Counted from the stretch's first letter, positions 55,401 to 62,564 are shown. The stretch: 64,000 nt of DNA from Chrysogorgia sp. JL179-B06 (GCA_035772405.1 JAYKKM010000374.1:1622501-1686500); one strand, 5' to 3'. Notes: generated by a model from the sequence alone, not told the origin. Made by a program: numbers and translations.

Positions 55401-58244
55401 GATAAAGTAACTTCATTTGAAGATTTTCACTTCTTCGCTTTCTTTTTGAGTTATATTAGTTTGTTTGATATGCAAATATCTGGAATTTTGTCAGACATGC
55501 ATAATGAGTTATCAGAGAATGTTATATATCTTTGCGTTCATCAAATAAAAACACTAAAGTGTGAATAACACGTGTGTGCGTTTCTCCCACAACACCAAAC
55601 TTCTTGATTTTCAAGGATTTCGTTCGAGAATGAAAGAGATACACACATTTCTCCAATAAGTCATTATGCATGTGTGACGAAATTCCAGACATTTGCATAT
55701 CAAACAAACTAATTTTATTAAAAAACATTTTTGAGATCAAAAAGAAAGCAAAGAAACGAAAATCTTCAAAAATCTTCAAAACGATGTTTTTTAATATAAG
55801 TTGTACTAACGACCACTGATTTTCATGATGAACGTTGTTTATATCATTCACGCACTAAAGTCAGTAAATGGTTTTGACAGGTGGCACCTCAAAAGGTTTT
55901 AAAAGGTCGCTTAGTTTTATTGGTTAAACAAGGAAATAAGAACTTGAAAATTATATTTCATTTGAGGCCAAATTGTCGCACCGTGGGTTGACTTCAACTT
56001 TAAACAAAAGCCCTGCGATGAAAGTTGCTGTCAAAATGGCAGCAGAAGTGATGATTGAACGTTCATGGCCTTGTGTACTGATACAAAGTTATAGAAGGAA
56101 AGACGATTTTTGTTTTTAATGCACAAATTAAAAAAAAAAGAAGTTGACCATTCAAATTTTAGATCTGACCACCTGAATTCACGTCTGACCAGTCATGCTG
56201 ACCGCCGATTTTGCCAAAATGGAGCAATTATAGAATACCCGACCACTTTTGAAACCGCATTTAAAGGCAGAAATACAAACCAGGTTGCTCTAAAATCTCT
56301 TTAAATATAATGTCGAAGGTTTATATTGTGTGTAGTTGTTGATAGTTAACAAATTAAATGGGGTTTTAAAATAGAACGAAGCAATTGTATATGTTGAACT
56401 TTCCGTAATGTGACCCTTTTACTAACTGTCAACAGATACAAATAGCGAATGTGGACGGGTATTCTACAATTTACAAGTAATATTTGGCATTTCACTCGAT
56501 CAAACTACATGTTCTAAGGATTTATGGTGAAGGAAAATTGCGAGTGTTGGAATATATACATTTTAAGACCAAACCGGGACCAGTTGCGAAAAATGCAACC
56601 TGCGACCATGCGATGATAGTGCAGTGGGGGGGGGGGGACCACTGAGCTACGGCAGCCGTTGCCGAGAGCCTAGTCACGAGTTCTGTATATACAGTGGTGG
56701 TAATACCGGGATAAGATTCTGGGTATATTACAAGTAATATTTGGCATTTCACTCGATTAAACTACAGGTTGTAAGGATTTATGGTGAAGGAAAATTTCGA
56801 GTGTTACGATATTTAGCCGCACAATTATCATTATCATCAGTTCCACCATTATCATTATCACACAATTATCGCACAATTATCATTGTCATCAGCATCATCA
56901 CAGCAACTTTAAAACAACTGCACCACCATCATTATCATAATGACCATCATAATTATTATCGTCACCATCATCCTCCTCGAACGAAAGAAGGCAGAGAATA
57001 AAACGCAAAGACAACCTATTCTACATTCTTCTCAAATAGTTACCTGCGGTGGAACATTTCGAGGTCTTTCTGGTACTTTCACGTCACCTTTGTATCCCAA
57101 CAAGTACCCAAGTAACCAGGAGTGTGCCTGGTTGTTCATAGTGCCGTTGAATCGGCTGCTCAAAGTCAAGTTTAACGACTTTCTGTTGGAGTCCGACAAG
57201 AAGTGCTCCTACGACAAAGTCGAGATACTGGATGGAGGGACAGCGGTGGCACCAAAACGAACTTTCTGTGGCGGAGATAACCCAGGTAAGTAGTTATTTT
57301 ATAGCAGTAAAAAAATAATTAATCCATCTTAGTCCATGTAGCTCAATGGTTAGAGTTTCTCACTGGTCATCAGGTTACAGGTTGTACACATATGTAACCT
57401 TCACTCATCATCTTAGTTCATGTAGCTCAATAGTTAGAGCATCTCACTAGTCATCAGAAGGTTACAGGTTGTACACATATGTAACCTTCACTCATCATCT
57501 TAGTTCATGTAGCTCAATAGTTAGAGCATCTCACTAGTCATCAGAAGATTACAGGTTGTACACATATGTAACCTTCACTCATCATCTTAGTTCATGTAGC
57601 TCAATAGTTAGAGCATCTCACTAATCATCAGAAGGTTACAGGTTGTACACATATGTAACCTTCACTCATCATCTTAGTCCATGTAGCTCAATAGTTAGAG
57701 CATCTCACTAGTCATCAGAAGGTTATAGATTGTACACATATGTAACCTTCACTCATCATCTTAGTCCATGTAGCTCAATAGTTAGAGCATCTCACTAGTC
57801 ATCAGAAGGTTACAGGTTGTACACATATGTAACCTTCACTCATCATCTTAGTCCATGTAGCTCAATAGTTAGAGCATCTCACTAGTCATCAGAAGGTTAC
57901 AGGTTGTACACATATGTAACCTTCACTCATCATCTTAGTTCATGTAGCTCAATAGTTAGAGCATCTCACTGGTCATCAGAAGGTTACAGCTTACATAACA
58001 TCACTCTGCCATCCCTACCCGTGTGACATAATAGTTAGGGCATCTCGCTTGTTACCAGTAAGTGATGTACTATTACCAATAACTTGTCGACGTACTGTAG
58101 CTAACATGACTCTGTGGCTTCATTTCTCCAGGTGTCTTCACAGCGTTCACCAACCGTTTATTGATCAGGTTTAAGAGCGATCCGACAAGGAATTATCGTG
58201 GTTTCAAAGCTTCTTGGTACACAACGAAGCGTTCTTTTAAATAA
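37357..58244 (+). CDS. Secreted astacin metalloprotease with novel modules, TSP1 and CUB domains (14-exon gene)
   Basis: This entry spans the whole gene; exons are listed separately. The joined product is about 880-895 residues, taking one base in exon 8 as extra. Order: signal peptide (about 1-24), short propeptide, astacin catalytic domain (about 68-265), Cys/Trp-rich module D1 (266-398), TSP1 (399-456), D2 (457-586), TSP1 (587-655), CUB (656-775), CUB (776-894). The protein is predicted to be secreted and to cleave peptide bonds with a catalytic zinc. TSP1 and CUB domains in astacins usually direct matrix or substrate binding, as in BMP1/tolloid-type and cnidarian relatives. Most introns are phase 1 (two are phase 2), as expected of exon-shuffled extracellular modules. 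With the frameshift as given, D2 and all downstream domains would be lost. Repeat-rich introns explain the 20.9-kb length. Extra symmetric exons could have been missed in the large introns. Confidence 0.85.
37560..37935. repeat. Intron 1: GC-rich inverted dispersed repeat
   Basis: Contains GTTTACATGAGAAT and TTTACATGGGAATTGAGCC together with AGCCAGCCCGG/GGGCTGGCCCGG blocks in both orientations. Same style as the TTTACATGG repeat at 6981-7830. Probably a transposon remnant. Confidence 0.5.
38106..38215. repeat. Intron 1: dispersed repeat shared with 3000-3125
   Basis: Matches 3000-3125 including TTATGGCCGCA and AATTATGGGTAAA, in the same orientation. Confidence 0.7.
39225..39360 (-). mobile_element. 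Intron 1: SINE family B, truncated
   Basis: ATCACTCTTTTAGGTGAACG, CAACAGGCTAGAA and the GAAGACCCGAAAGTCTTAC body. The tRNA-like head is missing. A further scrap lies at about 40045-40090. Confidence 0.7.
39361..39500. repeat. Intron 1: palindromic AATATTGGGC element
   Basis: CAATATTACAAAATATTGAG and AAATATTTTGTAATATTGGG are in inverted orientation, bounded by TATTGGATTC and GAATCCAATA. AATATTGGGC-type sequence recurs at about 39835-39910. Confidence 0.65.
40140..40215. repeat. Intron 1: 15-bp minisatellite
   Basis: Four units of GATGAAACGTGATGT with small changes. Confidence 0.85.
40216..40390. mobile_element. Intron 1: inverted pair of hammerhead-like repeats, diverged
   Basis: The minus half has a GAGC/GCTC hairpin with a CTTC loop before GAAACG, but the core reads GTGACGA. 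The plus half has CTGATGA at 40318-40324 and GAAACG but a poor stem II. The flanks differ from the 28-kb type. Confidence 0.5.
40486..40942. mobile_element. Intron 1: TTAA-flanked palindromic MITE
   Basis: TTAAAGTGCCTATCCGGG at 40486 pairs with CCCGGGATAGTAATTTTAA ending at 40942. The arms include TTTACTATTCACAGGAAATG and its complement. Confidence 0.8.
40943..41425. other. Intron 1: diverged relative of the 36600-type MITE
   Basis: 40970-41170 shows GAGTTCACGCCGTCCTGAAG and TTCGTTTTGCATGG, echoing the 27246/36600 family. Otherwise unassigned. Confidence 0.4.
41430..42062. mobile_element. Intron 1: second copy of the 40486-type MITE, split by a LINE
   Basis: The arms match 40486-40942 (TTTACTATTCACAGGAAATG, AGAAACTTTG-type centre) and the right end GGATAGGTGCTTTAA reaches 42062. 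A LINE fragment interrupts the right arm at 41652-41904. Confidence 0.75.
41652..41904 (+). mobile_element. Intron 1: 5'-truncated LINE with 13-bp target duplication
   Basis: It encodes the C-terminus of a non-LTR retrotransposon protein: RKKRWIGHILRGDGLLKEVI, then KRPRGRKRVMMLNDL and WRNYMPKTCQLADN, with a (TGA)n tail. TGCTTTGACGTCA occurs at 41639-41651 and 41905-41917, a perfect target-site duplication within the host MITE. Confidence 0.85.
42600..42835. mobile_element. Intron 1: inverted pair of the hammerhead-associated repeat, degenerate
   Basis: The minus half keeps GACGTTTCGAGCGGAGCCC but the CTGATGA core is lost. The plus half has GTCAGTATTTCGG and the TACCACCTTTTCACTTTGC tail. Confidence 0.6.
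42836..43977. other. Intron 1, 3' part
   Basis: Holds a (GA)n run (about 42862-42887), a G tract (about 42946-42960), a GGGTATGCTCCCCC repeat (43096) like that at 4758, and an inverted repeat AAACACATGGTTTT/AAACCATGTGTTT (about 43221-43302). No missed exon could be supported. Confidence 0.45.
43978..44124 (+). CDS. Exon 2: propeptide and start of catalytic domain
   Basis: The acceptor TTCTTTTCAG|AAG joins exon 1 in phase 1. It reads DKMNVHKFDIRLPPFVSG, then KGDQQDAAARDETRLWPN and VVPYIIDLSL. The RxxxRLWPNxVVPYxI start is diagnostic of mature astacins. The usual propeptide aspartate switch (FxGD) is not exact; GSKGD is the nearest candidate. The donor is TTGC|GTAAGT. Confidence 0.85.
44274..44400 (+). 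CDS. Exon 3: astacin N-lobe
   Basis: Reads RLRPMYMRNLQKAIKEWTTY, then TCLKFREKKRNDRDYVMFAY, matching the helix A and first Cys region of astacins (IxxAxxxWxxxTCLxF). The acceptor is TTGTAAG|G and the donor GTTGG|GTAAG, leaving phase 2. Confidence 0.85.
44410..44890 (+). repeat. Intron 3: 87-bp tRNA-like array, about 5-6 units
   Basis: Plus-oriented TAGCTCAATAGTTAGAGC units begin 40 bases after the donor of exon 3 and fill the intron almost to exon 4. Two units carry small deletions. Confidence 0.9.
44997..45172 (+). CDS. Exon 4: zinc-binding active site
   Basis: Carries the zinc site HEIGHVVGFWH followed by EQNRPDR (about residues 162-179), the astacin HExxHxxGxxHExxRxDR signature with the three His ligands and catalytic Glu intact. 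Preceded by GCNADVGRKG and GMGCSD, which supply conserved Cys residues. The acceptor is TTTCACAG and the donor GATG|GTGAGT, phase 1. Confidence 0.92.
45560..45780 (+). mobile_element. Intron 4: second hammerhead-like repeat type
   Basis: CTGATGA at about 45585, one extra T, GACT/AGTC stem with seven-base loop, GAAACG, later a TACGTT that could close stem III. A nearby GAGTC/GACTC hairpin followed by GAAACGTC lies at about 45703-45732 without the CTGATGA box. Confidence 0.45.
46300..46395 (+). mobile_element. Intron 4: SINE family B fragment
   Basis: Body only: CAGCAAATGGTAAGACTTTC, ACCTTAAATCGTAGGCCC, CCTATCAATTGGGCTT. Confidence 0.7.
46977..47195 (+). CDS. Exon 5: astacin C-lobe with Met-turn
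   Basis: Reads EYEFAFAKYTEYRINSHRVP, then YDYKSIMHYGNKAFA. SIMHY is the Met-turn (residues about 217-221) and Tyr221 the fifth zinc-site residue. The exon ends LSPLDIKQTNIIYKCP, the usual astacin C-terminus. The acceptor is TTTCCAG and the donor CCAG|GTAAG, phase 1. Confidence 0.92.
47215..47390. repeat. Intron 5: Lys-codon-like minisatellite at the donor
   Basis: Repeats of AAAAAATGTCGC and AAAAATTTCGT begin about 20 bases after the splice donor. In frame they would read KKCRKKFRKK, but they lie beyond a good donor and the astacin domain is complete before it. Confidence 0.8.
47391..47687. other. Intron 5: unassigned
   Basis: Two short related segments, each with AATATTCC(C/T)(A/G)GCTTCAT and ATAGTTACT (about 47387-47412 and 47558-47602), suggest an old duplication. 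Nothing else recognised. Confidence 0.4.
47688..50243. mobile_element. Intron 5: foldback element with a LINE in its centre
   Basis: The arms 47688-48010 and about 49930-50243 are reverse complements over roughly 310 bp (TTAAGGTGGCAAATACGTG against CACGTATTTGCCACTTTAA). Both ends show TTAA. The LINE sits exactly between the arms. The right end is only about 27 bases before exon 6. Confidence 0.85.
48010..49870 (-). mobile_element. Intron 5: 5'-truncated CR1-like LINE with intact reverse transcriptase frame
   Basis: A minus-strand frame (49792 to 48176, 538 codons) encodes a non-LTR reverse transcriptase: LLKKLGLDLIFKNFRPVSNL (RT motif 2), ILLDLSAAFDTIDH (motif A), TSGVPQGSCLGP (motif B), HGYADDTQLYLSF (catalytic YADD, motif C), then ending LHWLPVQYRVTFKI and GPTLWNGLPIDIRQ. 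The endonuclease domain is missing. In-frame codons continue upstream to about 49860 without a start. An inverted duplicate of the 5' end (ATTTTACTACAGAACA) at 49911-49935 suggests a 5' inversion. It looks like a young dead-on-arrival copy; the RT is unlikely to be expressed. Confidence 0.88.
50271..50669 (+). CDS. Exon 6: complete module D1 (three-fold Cys repeat)
   Basis: One symmetric phase-1 exon of 133 codons. Three sub-repeats: FVFSTKG..KQCVSM..MWLC, GIHWSHNGRIPNMDC..LWNDNYLC, and FKFHWARERPIPGLGC..RMFLC. Each has an aromatic-x-[WF]-S/A start and two Cys about 20-22 apart, giving six Cys. I do not recognise a named family. The three-fold pattern suggests a trefoil-like or similar fold (inference). 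Acceptor TTATTCCTAG, donor GGAC|GTAAGT. Confidence 0.85.
50725..51270. repeat. Intron 6: CAT/CAC low-complexity block
   Basis: About 540 bases of ATCACC/ATCATC triplets, later in 30- to 45-bp higher-order units (CACAATTATCACCACTATCA). It fills the intron between exons 6 and 7. Frames across it are artefacts. Confidence 0.95.
51277..51450 (+). CDS. Exon 7: first TSP1 domain
   Basis: Reads IDGGWSSWSTWTTCNKKCGG, then CTNPEPKNYGKPC and a terminal CNIQQCK. It has the WxxWxxW and CxxxCGGG motifs and six Cys of a thrombospondin type 1 repeat, complete in one phase-1 exon of 174 bases. Acceptor TTATTCCAG, donor AAAG|GTAAG. Confidence 0.92.
51562..51821 (+). CDS. Exon 8: module D2, sub-repeats 1 and 2, with a frameshift
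   Basis: The acceptor GAATTTCCAG fits phase 1 and opens VWPNDFLFSYFSY, then FYFC, aligning with sub-repeat 1 of D1. That frame hits TGA near 51754. From about 51680 a frame one base ahead gives RRIGAIWSDMGLQPGMMC and WQNNYLCVP, aligning with D1 sub-repeat 2, and reaches the donor at 51822 in phase 2. One extra base, most simply in TCGGTGGGA at 51676-51684, explains both. The 260-base length is one more than phase requires. Confidence 0.75.
52004..52134 (+). CDS. Exon 9: module D2, sub-repeat 3
   Basis: Reads FKWSSSGPIDGLECIQWLAK, then GWDDNYLCGRRLKQGATQQ. Clear homologue of D1 sub-repeat 3 (FKFHWARERPIPGLGC). Acceptor ATTGAACAG (phase 2 in), donor CAAC|GTAAGC (phase 1 out). Confidence 0.88.
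52135..53115. repeat. Intron 9: purine (GA-rich) tract of nearly 1 kb
   Basis: The transcribed (+) strand is almost all A and G from about 52145 to 53110, in GAGAGAGGA/GGAAGGG-type units including a duplicated segment of about 126 bp (52355 onward repeats near 52481). The 287-codon minus-strand Ser/Pro/Leu-rich frames are artefacts. Confidence 0.95.
53207..53413 (+). CDS. Exon 10: second TSP1 domain
   Basis: Reads VDGGWKKWSKWSACSKTC, then CIEPTPSNGGAPC and CKIKDCPR. WxxWxxW and six Cys are present. Three acceptors fit phase 1: 53207 (best pyrimidine tract, chosen), 53216, and 53240, which would make the exon 174 bases like exon 7. Donor CGGC|GTAAGT. Confidence 0.88.
53465..53690 (+). mobile_element. 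Intron 10: SINE family B copy
   Basis: Starts AGGTTCAAATCCTGGGTCGG (B box) and continues with the shared body to GGTATTCCGTTCA. The head is truncated as at 7858. Confidence 0.75.
53766..53912 (+). CDS. Exon 11: CUB domain 1, first half
   Basis: Reads CHAEYEGDRGRISSPNFPHY, then CRWRITVPRGKRVELKF. SSPNFPxxYPxxxxCxWxI is the CUB signature with its first Cys pair. Acceptor CAACTTAG, donor AAAG|GTAAAT, phase 1. Confidence 0.9.
53929..54348. mobile_element. Intron 11: palindromic MITE broken by a second MITE
   Basis: The left end is TTAAAGGGGAACTGTACCC. The arms share AACGTTTTCATTCTCGTATT and TTCTGGACRCCGCCATTTT in inverted orientation. The right arm stops at the TTAA (54345) where the next MITE begins, so its right terminus is missing. 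Confidence 0.75.
54345..54822. mobile_element. Intron 11: palindromic MITE inserted at TTAA
   Basis: Same family as 29123-29595 (GGACATTGGCAACAAAAATT to its complement). Followed by TTATATATAT and a (TA)n run. Confidence 0.85.
54823..54893. repeat. Intron 11: (TA)n runs
   Basis: Two TA runs separated by ATTCAATCTACAGACACGTG. Confidence 0.9.
55034..55246 (+). CDS. Exon 12: CUB domain 1, second half
   Basis: Reads CISDSVIVKDGANS, then WFCHNFRSRQVVQSSRNTMF and GGFRAEW. SDxVxVxDG and the late GFRAxW strand match CUB domains, completing four Cys. The acceptor is TCTACCACAG and the donor AAAG|GTACAT, phase 1. The frame opens directly from exon 11 without change. Confidence 0.88.
55322..55802. mobile_element. 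Intron 12: truncated MITE between 22-bp direct repeats
   Basis: The left end TTAAAGTGCCCCTAACCTC (55342) matches the 28623-type MITE, but the right terminus is missing. ACGATGTTTTTTAATATAAG(TT) occurs at 55322-55343 and again at 55781-55802. Confidence 0.75.
55803..56465. other. Intron 12: unassigned
   Basis: Nothing recognised. A frame at 56110-56304 has no domain. Confidence 0.4.
56466..56815 (-). mobile_element. Intron 12: SINE family A tandem unit
   Basis: One full unit plus the start of the next, with TGAAGGAAAAT at 56528 and 56785 (257-bp period). The tRNA-like head carries a G run (56627-56637). Confidence 0.75.
56816..56985. repeat. Intron 12: short CAT/TTATCA-rich tract
   Basis: ATTATCATTATCATC-type low complexity ending about 55 bases before exon 13. 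Confidence 0.85.
57040..57285 (+). CDS. Exon 13: CUB domain 2, main part
   Basis: Reads CGGTFRGLSGTFTSPLYPNK, then CAWLFIVPLNRLLKVKFNDF, CSYDKVEILDGG and TFCGGDNPG. All four CUB Cys and the calcium-site-like YDxVEIxDG are present. Acceptor CTCAAATAG, donor CCAG|GTAAGT, phase 1. Confidence 0.93.
57330..57990 (+). repeat. Intron 13: 87-bp tRNA-like array, 8 units
   Basis: Very regular plus-oriented units (TAGCTC starts at 57423, 57510, 57597, 57684, 57771, 57858 and 57945). The first unit, near 57340, is shortened. High similarity between units suggests recent amplification or homogenisation. Confidence 0.95.
58132..58244 (+). CDS. Exon 14: end of CUB 2 and stop
   Basis: Reads GVFTAFTNRLLIRFKSDPTR, then GFKASWYTTKRSFK and TAA (58242-58244). 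This completes the last CUB strands. Acceptor ATTTCTCCAG. AAAG|GTAAAT lies just after the stop and could be a 3' UTR donor. No poly(A) signal was clearly identified before the CAT repeat. Confidence 0.9.
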
Positions 58245-58264
58245 AGGTAAATCTATGTTAAAAA

Positions 58265-59785
58265 TGTCATAATAGAAAAATTTCATCATCATCAGTTTCA
58301 CCACCACCACCATCATCATTATGATGACCATCACAATTCAGTTCCATCATCATCACCACCACTACCATCATCACCACCACCACCATCATCATCATCACTA
58401 CCATCATCACCACCACCACCATCATTAACACCACCATCATTATCATAATGACCATCACAATTATCGTTGTCACCAGTTTCATCACTACCATCATCAACCT
58501 CATCATCACCACCATCAATATCATGACCATCAGTTCACCAATTAAGTTCTATCATTACCACCATCATCACCACTACCACCATTATCATAATTATCATCAT
58601 CACCAGTGCCATCAGCACCACCACCATTATTATCATCATAATGACCATCAATTATCATCGTCATCAGTTTCATCACCACCATCATCACCAACACAATTAT
58701 CATAATGACCATCACAATTATAATCAACAGTTCCACCACCACCACCACCATCACCATCACCACCATCATCACCACGACTATCATCATCACCACCACCATG
58801 GCACCACGACCATCATCACCACCACCATGGCACATTATCATAATGACCATCACAATTATACATTATCAGTTTCATCACCATCATCACCACCACCATCATC
58901 ATGACCATCACAATTATCATCATCAACAGTTCCACCATCATCATCATCATCACCACCACCATCATCACCACCACCACCATCATTACCACCACCATCATCA
59001 CCACGACCATCATCATCACCACCATCATAACCATCATCAACACCACCATCATCATCATCACCATCATCACCACCATCATCAGCAGCACCATCATAACCAT
59101 CATCAACACCACCATCATCATCATCACCATCATCACCACCATCATCATCACCATCATAACTACCATCATCATCACCACCATCATCATAACTACCATCATC
59201 ATCATCACCATCGTCATCATCACAATTATCATCATCAACAGTTCCACCACCACCATCATCATTACCACCACCATCATCACCACCACCATCATTATCACAA
59301 TGACCAATCACAATTATTATCATCATCACCACCACCACCATCATCATCACCACCACCACCATTATCACAATGACCATCACAATTATCATCATCAACAGTT
59401 CCACCTCCATCGTCATCATCGTCTTCATCATCATCACCGTCATCACCATCATTATAATGACCAATCACAATTATCATCATCATTATCACAATGACCAATC
59501 ACAATTATCATCATAACCACCATCACCATCATCATCACCACCACCACCATTATCACAATGACCATCACAATTATCATCGTCATCAGTTCCACCTCCATCG
59601 TCATCGTCATCATCACCATCATCATCATTATCATAATGACCAATCACAATTATCATCATCACCACCACCACCATCATCATCATTATCACAATGACCATCA
59701 CAATTATCATCGTCATCAGTTCTACCTCCATCGCCGTCATCGTCATCGTCTTCATCATCATCACCATCATCCTCTTCGTGTTCAT
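58265..59785. repeat. 1.5-kb CAT/CAC block downstream of the gene
   Basis: ATCACC/ATCATC triplets with higher-order units containing ATAATGACCATCACAATTAT and CAGTTCCACC. The His-rich, Thr/Ile-rich and antisense Met/Val and Asp/Gly frames are artefacts. Confidence 0.95.
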
Positions 59786-60059
59786 AGATATACAGTACTT
59801 TGAAGAAAGTTTTGTCTTCACAAATTGTTTTTTATTGGTCTTTCTTATAGAAGCAAATATTCTGGAACCGTAAAAGTTTTAGAAACAGAAGACTTGCTGC
59901 GAAAAACATTTCACCAAACTAAAGATAGCCACAAAAACTTCAGCATAAACACAAACTGGTCGCTCAAACGACTCACTAAGGATATCATGTTTTTTGTTTG
60001 TAAATACTAAACGGGGTTTTCTATTTGAGCTTCTTCAATTTACTGGTATATAATTATCA

Positions 60060-60475
60060 TTTTCAGAGCAATATTTATTGCCCCCGCACGTATATTGGGA
60101 TACTGTAACCAAATTTGGCATTTCAACATCCCAGAATATCTATCAAAAGATATTGAAAGGATCCAGCGCAGAGCCTTAAAAATTATCCATCCATCATTAT
60201 CTTACTTCGACGCACAGTGGTCTGTAACATCCCAGCTTTGCATTCAAGACGTGAACAACTGTGCTCGGCATTCTTCAAAAATAAAGTTGTCCCAGAGTCT
60301 AGTCCGCTAACAGGTCTGGTGGAGATTGCTGCAAACCCTAAATATGACCTACGTGCTCCAAAGAAACTTGCACCAATCAAATGCACTACAAATCGTTTTA
60401 AAAACTCATTTATTCCGTCGTCTGTTGAACGATTTAATTCTCTCAGTACCTAGGTTTTTATATCTTTTAAAAGAT
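60060..60475 (+). mobile_element. LINE reverse-transcriptase C-terminal fragment
   Basis: Reads GYCNQIWHFNIPEYLSKDIE, RIQRRALKIIHPSLSYFDA, then after a frameshift NPKYDLRAPKKLAPIK and CTTNRFKNSFIPSSVERFN. Typical C-terminus of a non-LTR RT. Same family as 19077-19349. Confidence 0.75.
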
Positions 60476-60619
60476 TTGAGAATTTTTAATATTTCTACTA
60501 TAATAACTTGTATTTTACATGAAATAGCTAAGCAAGCAGCTATGTTTATAGATGTATTTCAACCGCTTAAGGTTGCAAAATCCAATTTGATATTAAATCT
60601 TAAGTAAATCTTAAGTATC

Positions 60620-61128
60620 TTAAAGGGACACTCCGGCCCAAATACAAATGCAGTTCATATGAAAGATCTTACTGACTTTAGTTTATTTCCAAAGTTTCAG
60701 CATTCCTATCAATTTAGTTGAGAAGATATTGCTAGTTGAAGTTGAAAATTTGAGGATTTTGACGCCATATTGGTTTTGAAAATATGACGTCATTGAGTGA
60801 TTCTTTATCGGCAGTGGAGTTGTTTTGATGGCGATCACATAGTGTAGTTATTGTGAATGGTCTTTGGACGAAAATTAGTCGAAATAACTATTTAGTTCAT
60901 CATGCAGGAAAGTAGAGGAGCTTCTTAGGCATAATACGAGATCACGTCACTCAGTGACGTCATATTTGAGTAACAAAATGGCGTCGAAATTGGACAAACT
61001 CTCCAACTTCAACTAGCCACATCTTCTTAACTAAATTGATAGGAATGCTGAAACTTTGGAAATAATCTAAAGTCAGTAAGATCTTTCATATGAACTACAT
61101 TTGTATTTGGGCCGGAGTGTCCCTTTAA
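60620..61128. mobile_element. TTAA-flanked palindromic MITE, 509 bp
   Basis: TTAAAGGGACACTCCGGCCC at 60620 pairs with its complement ending TTAA at 61128. The arms (over 100 bp) include TCATATGAAAGATCTTAC. TTAA on both sides suggests piggyBac-type target duplication. Confidence 0.88.
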
Positions 61129-61139
61129 GTATAAGTATA

Positions 61140-61415
61140 TATGTTCTGATTTACAACACCGAGACGTGTGTTGAAAAACGAGGCCGCAGGCCGGGTTTTT
61201 TAACACACTTCGAGGTGTTTGGAAATCATATAATAAACGGCTTTCGAGTGTATGGTATAGCATCTCAAACAAATCAGTATTTTAAGAGAAAATCGAGGTG
61301 AAAGTTGTCGAAATTTTATGCTAATTAAGATCACATTTACAAACAACGTATCGGTTATGATTTATTGATTTTCCTTTGTGTTTTCGTCATGAATTATTAA
61401 TGAGTTTGATATATA
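61140..61415. repeat. Dispersed repeat related to 15180-15415
   Basis: The head is palindromic (AACACCGAGACGTGTGTTG, then TTAACACACTTCGAGGTGTT) around CGAGGCCGCAGGCCGGG. The tail GATTTTCCTTTGTGTTTTC and ATTATTAATGAGTTT match 15350-15400. Confidence 0.6.
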
Positions 61416-61418
61416 CAT

Positions 61419-61636
61419 ACAGGGTGTCCCAAAAAAAGGCTACCTTTTCAAATTCAAATTAGCATGTTAATTCAAGCAACCTATTGTAGTTCTTTGAAAT
61501 TCATTATCGCTTTTGAACTACGAATGCGTAAAAACACACAGTTTTATACACATGGGATATTAAACACAATAGGTTGTTTGAATTAACACGCTCATTTGAA
61601 TTTGAAAAGGTAGCCTTTTTTTGGGACACTCTGTAT
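61419..61636. mobile_element. MITE with ACAGGGTGTCCCAAAAAA ends
   Basis: ACAGGGTGTCCCAAAAAAAG pairs with CTTTTTTTGGGACACTCTGT. The arms also share AGGTTGTTTGAATTAACA and its complement. Flanked by TA, as in Tc1/mariner-type MITEs (inference). Confidence 0.8.
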
Positions 61637-61643
61637 ACTGTAT

Positions 61644-62052
61644 ATACAGGGTGTATAAAAAAAAACGAGACCTTTAGAAATTAACCTATTGTTGTTAAGC
61701 ACAAGATTTTATGCTCCTGGGAATTTAAAATAGCTTCTAATCGTATGAAGGAGCATATTTGACAGGAGGATTCCGACCAGGAAACCTTGCTCGAAACGCG
61801 TTTTGCACTGCGGCTATACTTTGAGTCTCGGTATAATGTAAAACAGTAAAAACTCGTTGCTCTGTGGTCAGTTGAACCATTTTTATTCGAACTGATGATA
61901 TGACTAATTAGTACTTTGACAGTTTGTTTAATATGCAGTTATGTTCCTTCATATGATTAGAAGCTATTTTAAATTCCCAGGAGCATAAAATCTTATGCTT
62001 AACAACAATAGGTTAATTTCTAAAGGTCTCGTTTTTTTTATACACCCTGTAT
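61644..62052. mobile_element. MITE with ACAGGGTGTATAAAAAAAA ends
   Basis: ACAGGGTGTATAAAAAAAAA pairs with TTTTTTTTATACACCCTGTA. The arms of about 120 bp include TTCCCAGGAGCATAAAATCT. It shares ACAGGGTGT with its neighbour only at the termini. Confidence 0.82.
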
Positions 62053-62564
62053 AGTGTATATATATATATTAATTATACAGAAAAAATCTCGATTAATTTG
62101 TTCAGTTTGAGCCCGCAAAGTACTCTCGGGGTTTCAATCATGGAACTTTCAGTCTCTTCGCACAGAACATCGTTCTTCAGCGCAAGCCAAGTGTGTTTTT
62201 TTAAATTTTAAGTGTCTTCTCGGTTCCGCCTCAACAAAAAGTTCAAACTCGGGTGTCATGAACGTGTCATCTTCGCGCAGTAGGTTTTCTTCGGTGGTTG
62301 TCGAGGAGAGGCCGTTGTCTCGATCATTCCATTGTTTGACTTGTATGGTACGACGATATATTAAATTATTGTGTAAATAACTTTACATTTATGACTATGA
62401 AGACACGCATTGATTGTATAAACCATTAGTTGACAATTGGCAAAGAAGTTGCTCTTTAGATCTGATTTAAATAACATCTACTCATGTAAATAACATCTGT
62501 AAATCGGCCACTTTTGCTATCAGAAATATCGGCAAGATCAGGAAATATTTGAGTAAAAAGGACT
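62053..62564. other. Unassigned intergenic sequence
   Basis: Nothing recognised. Confidence 0.4.

Noticed and set aside
58705..59498. Long His-, Thr/Ile- and Met-rich frames after the gene
   Set aside because: Same CAT/CAC artefact as at 35.5 kb.
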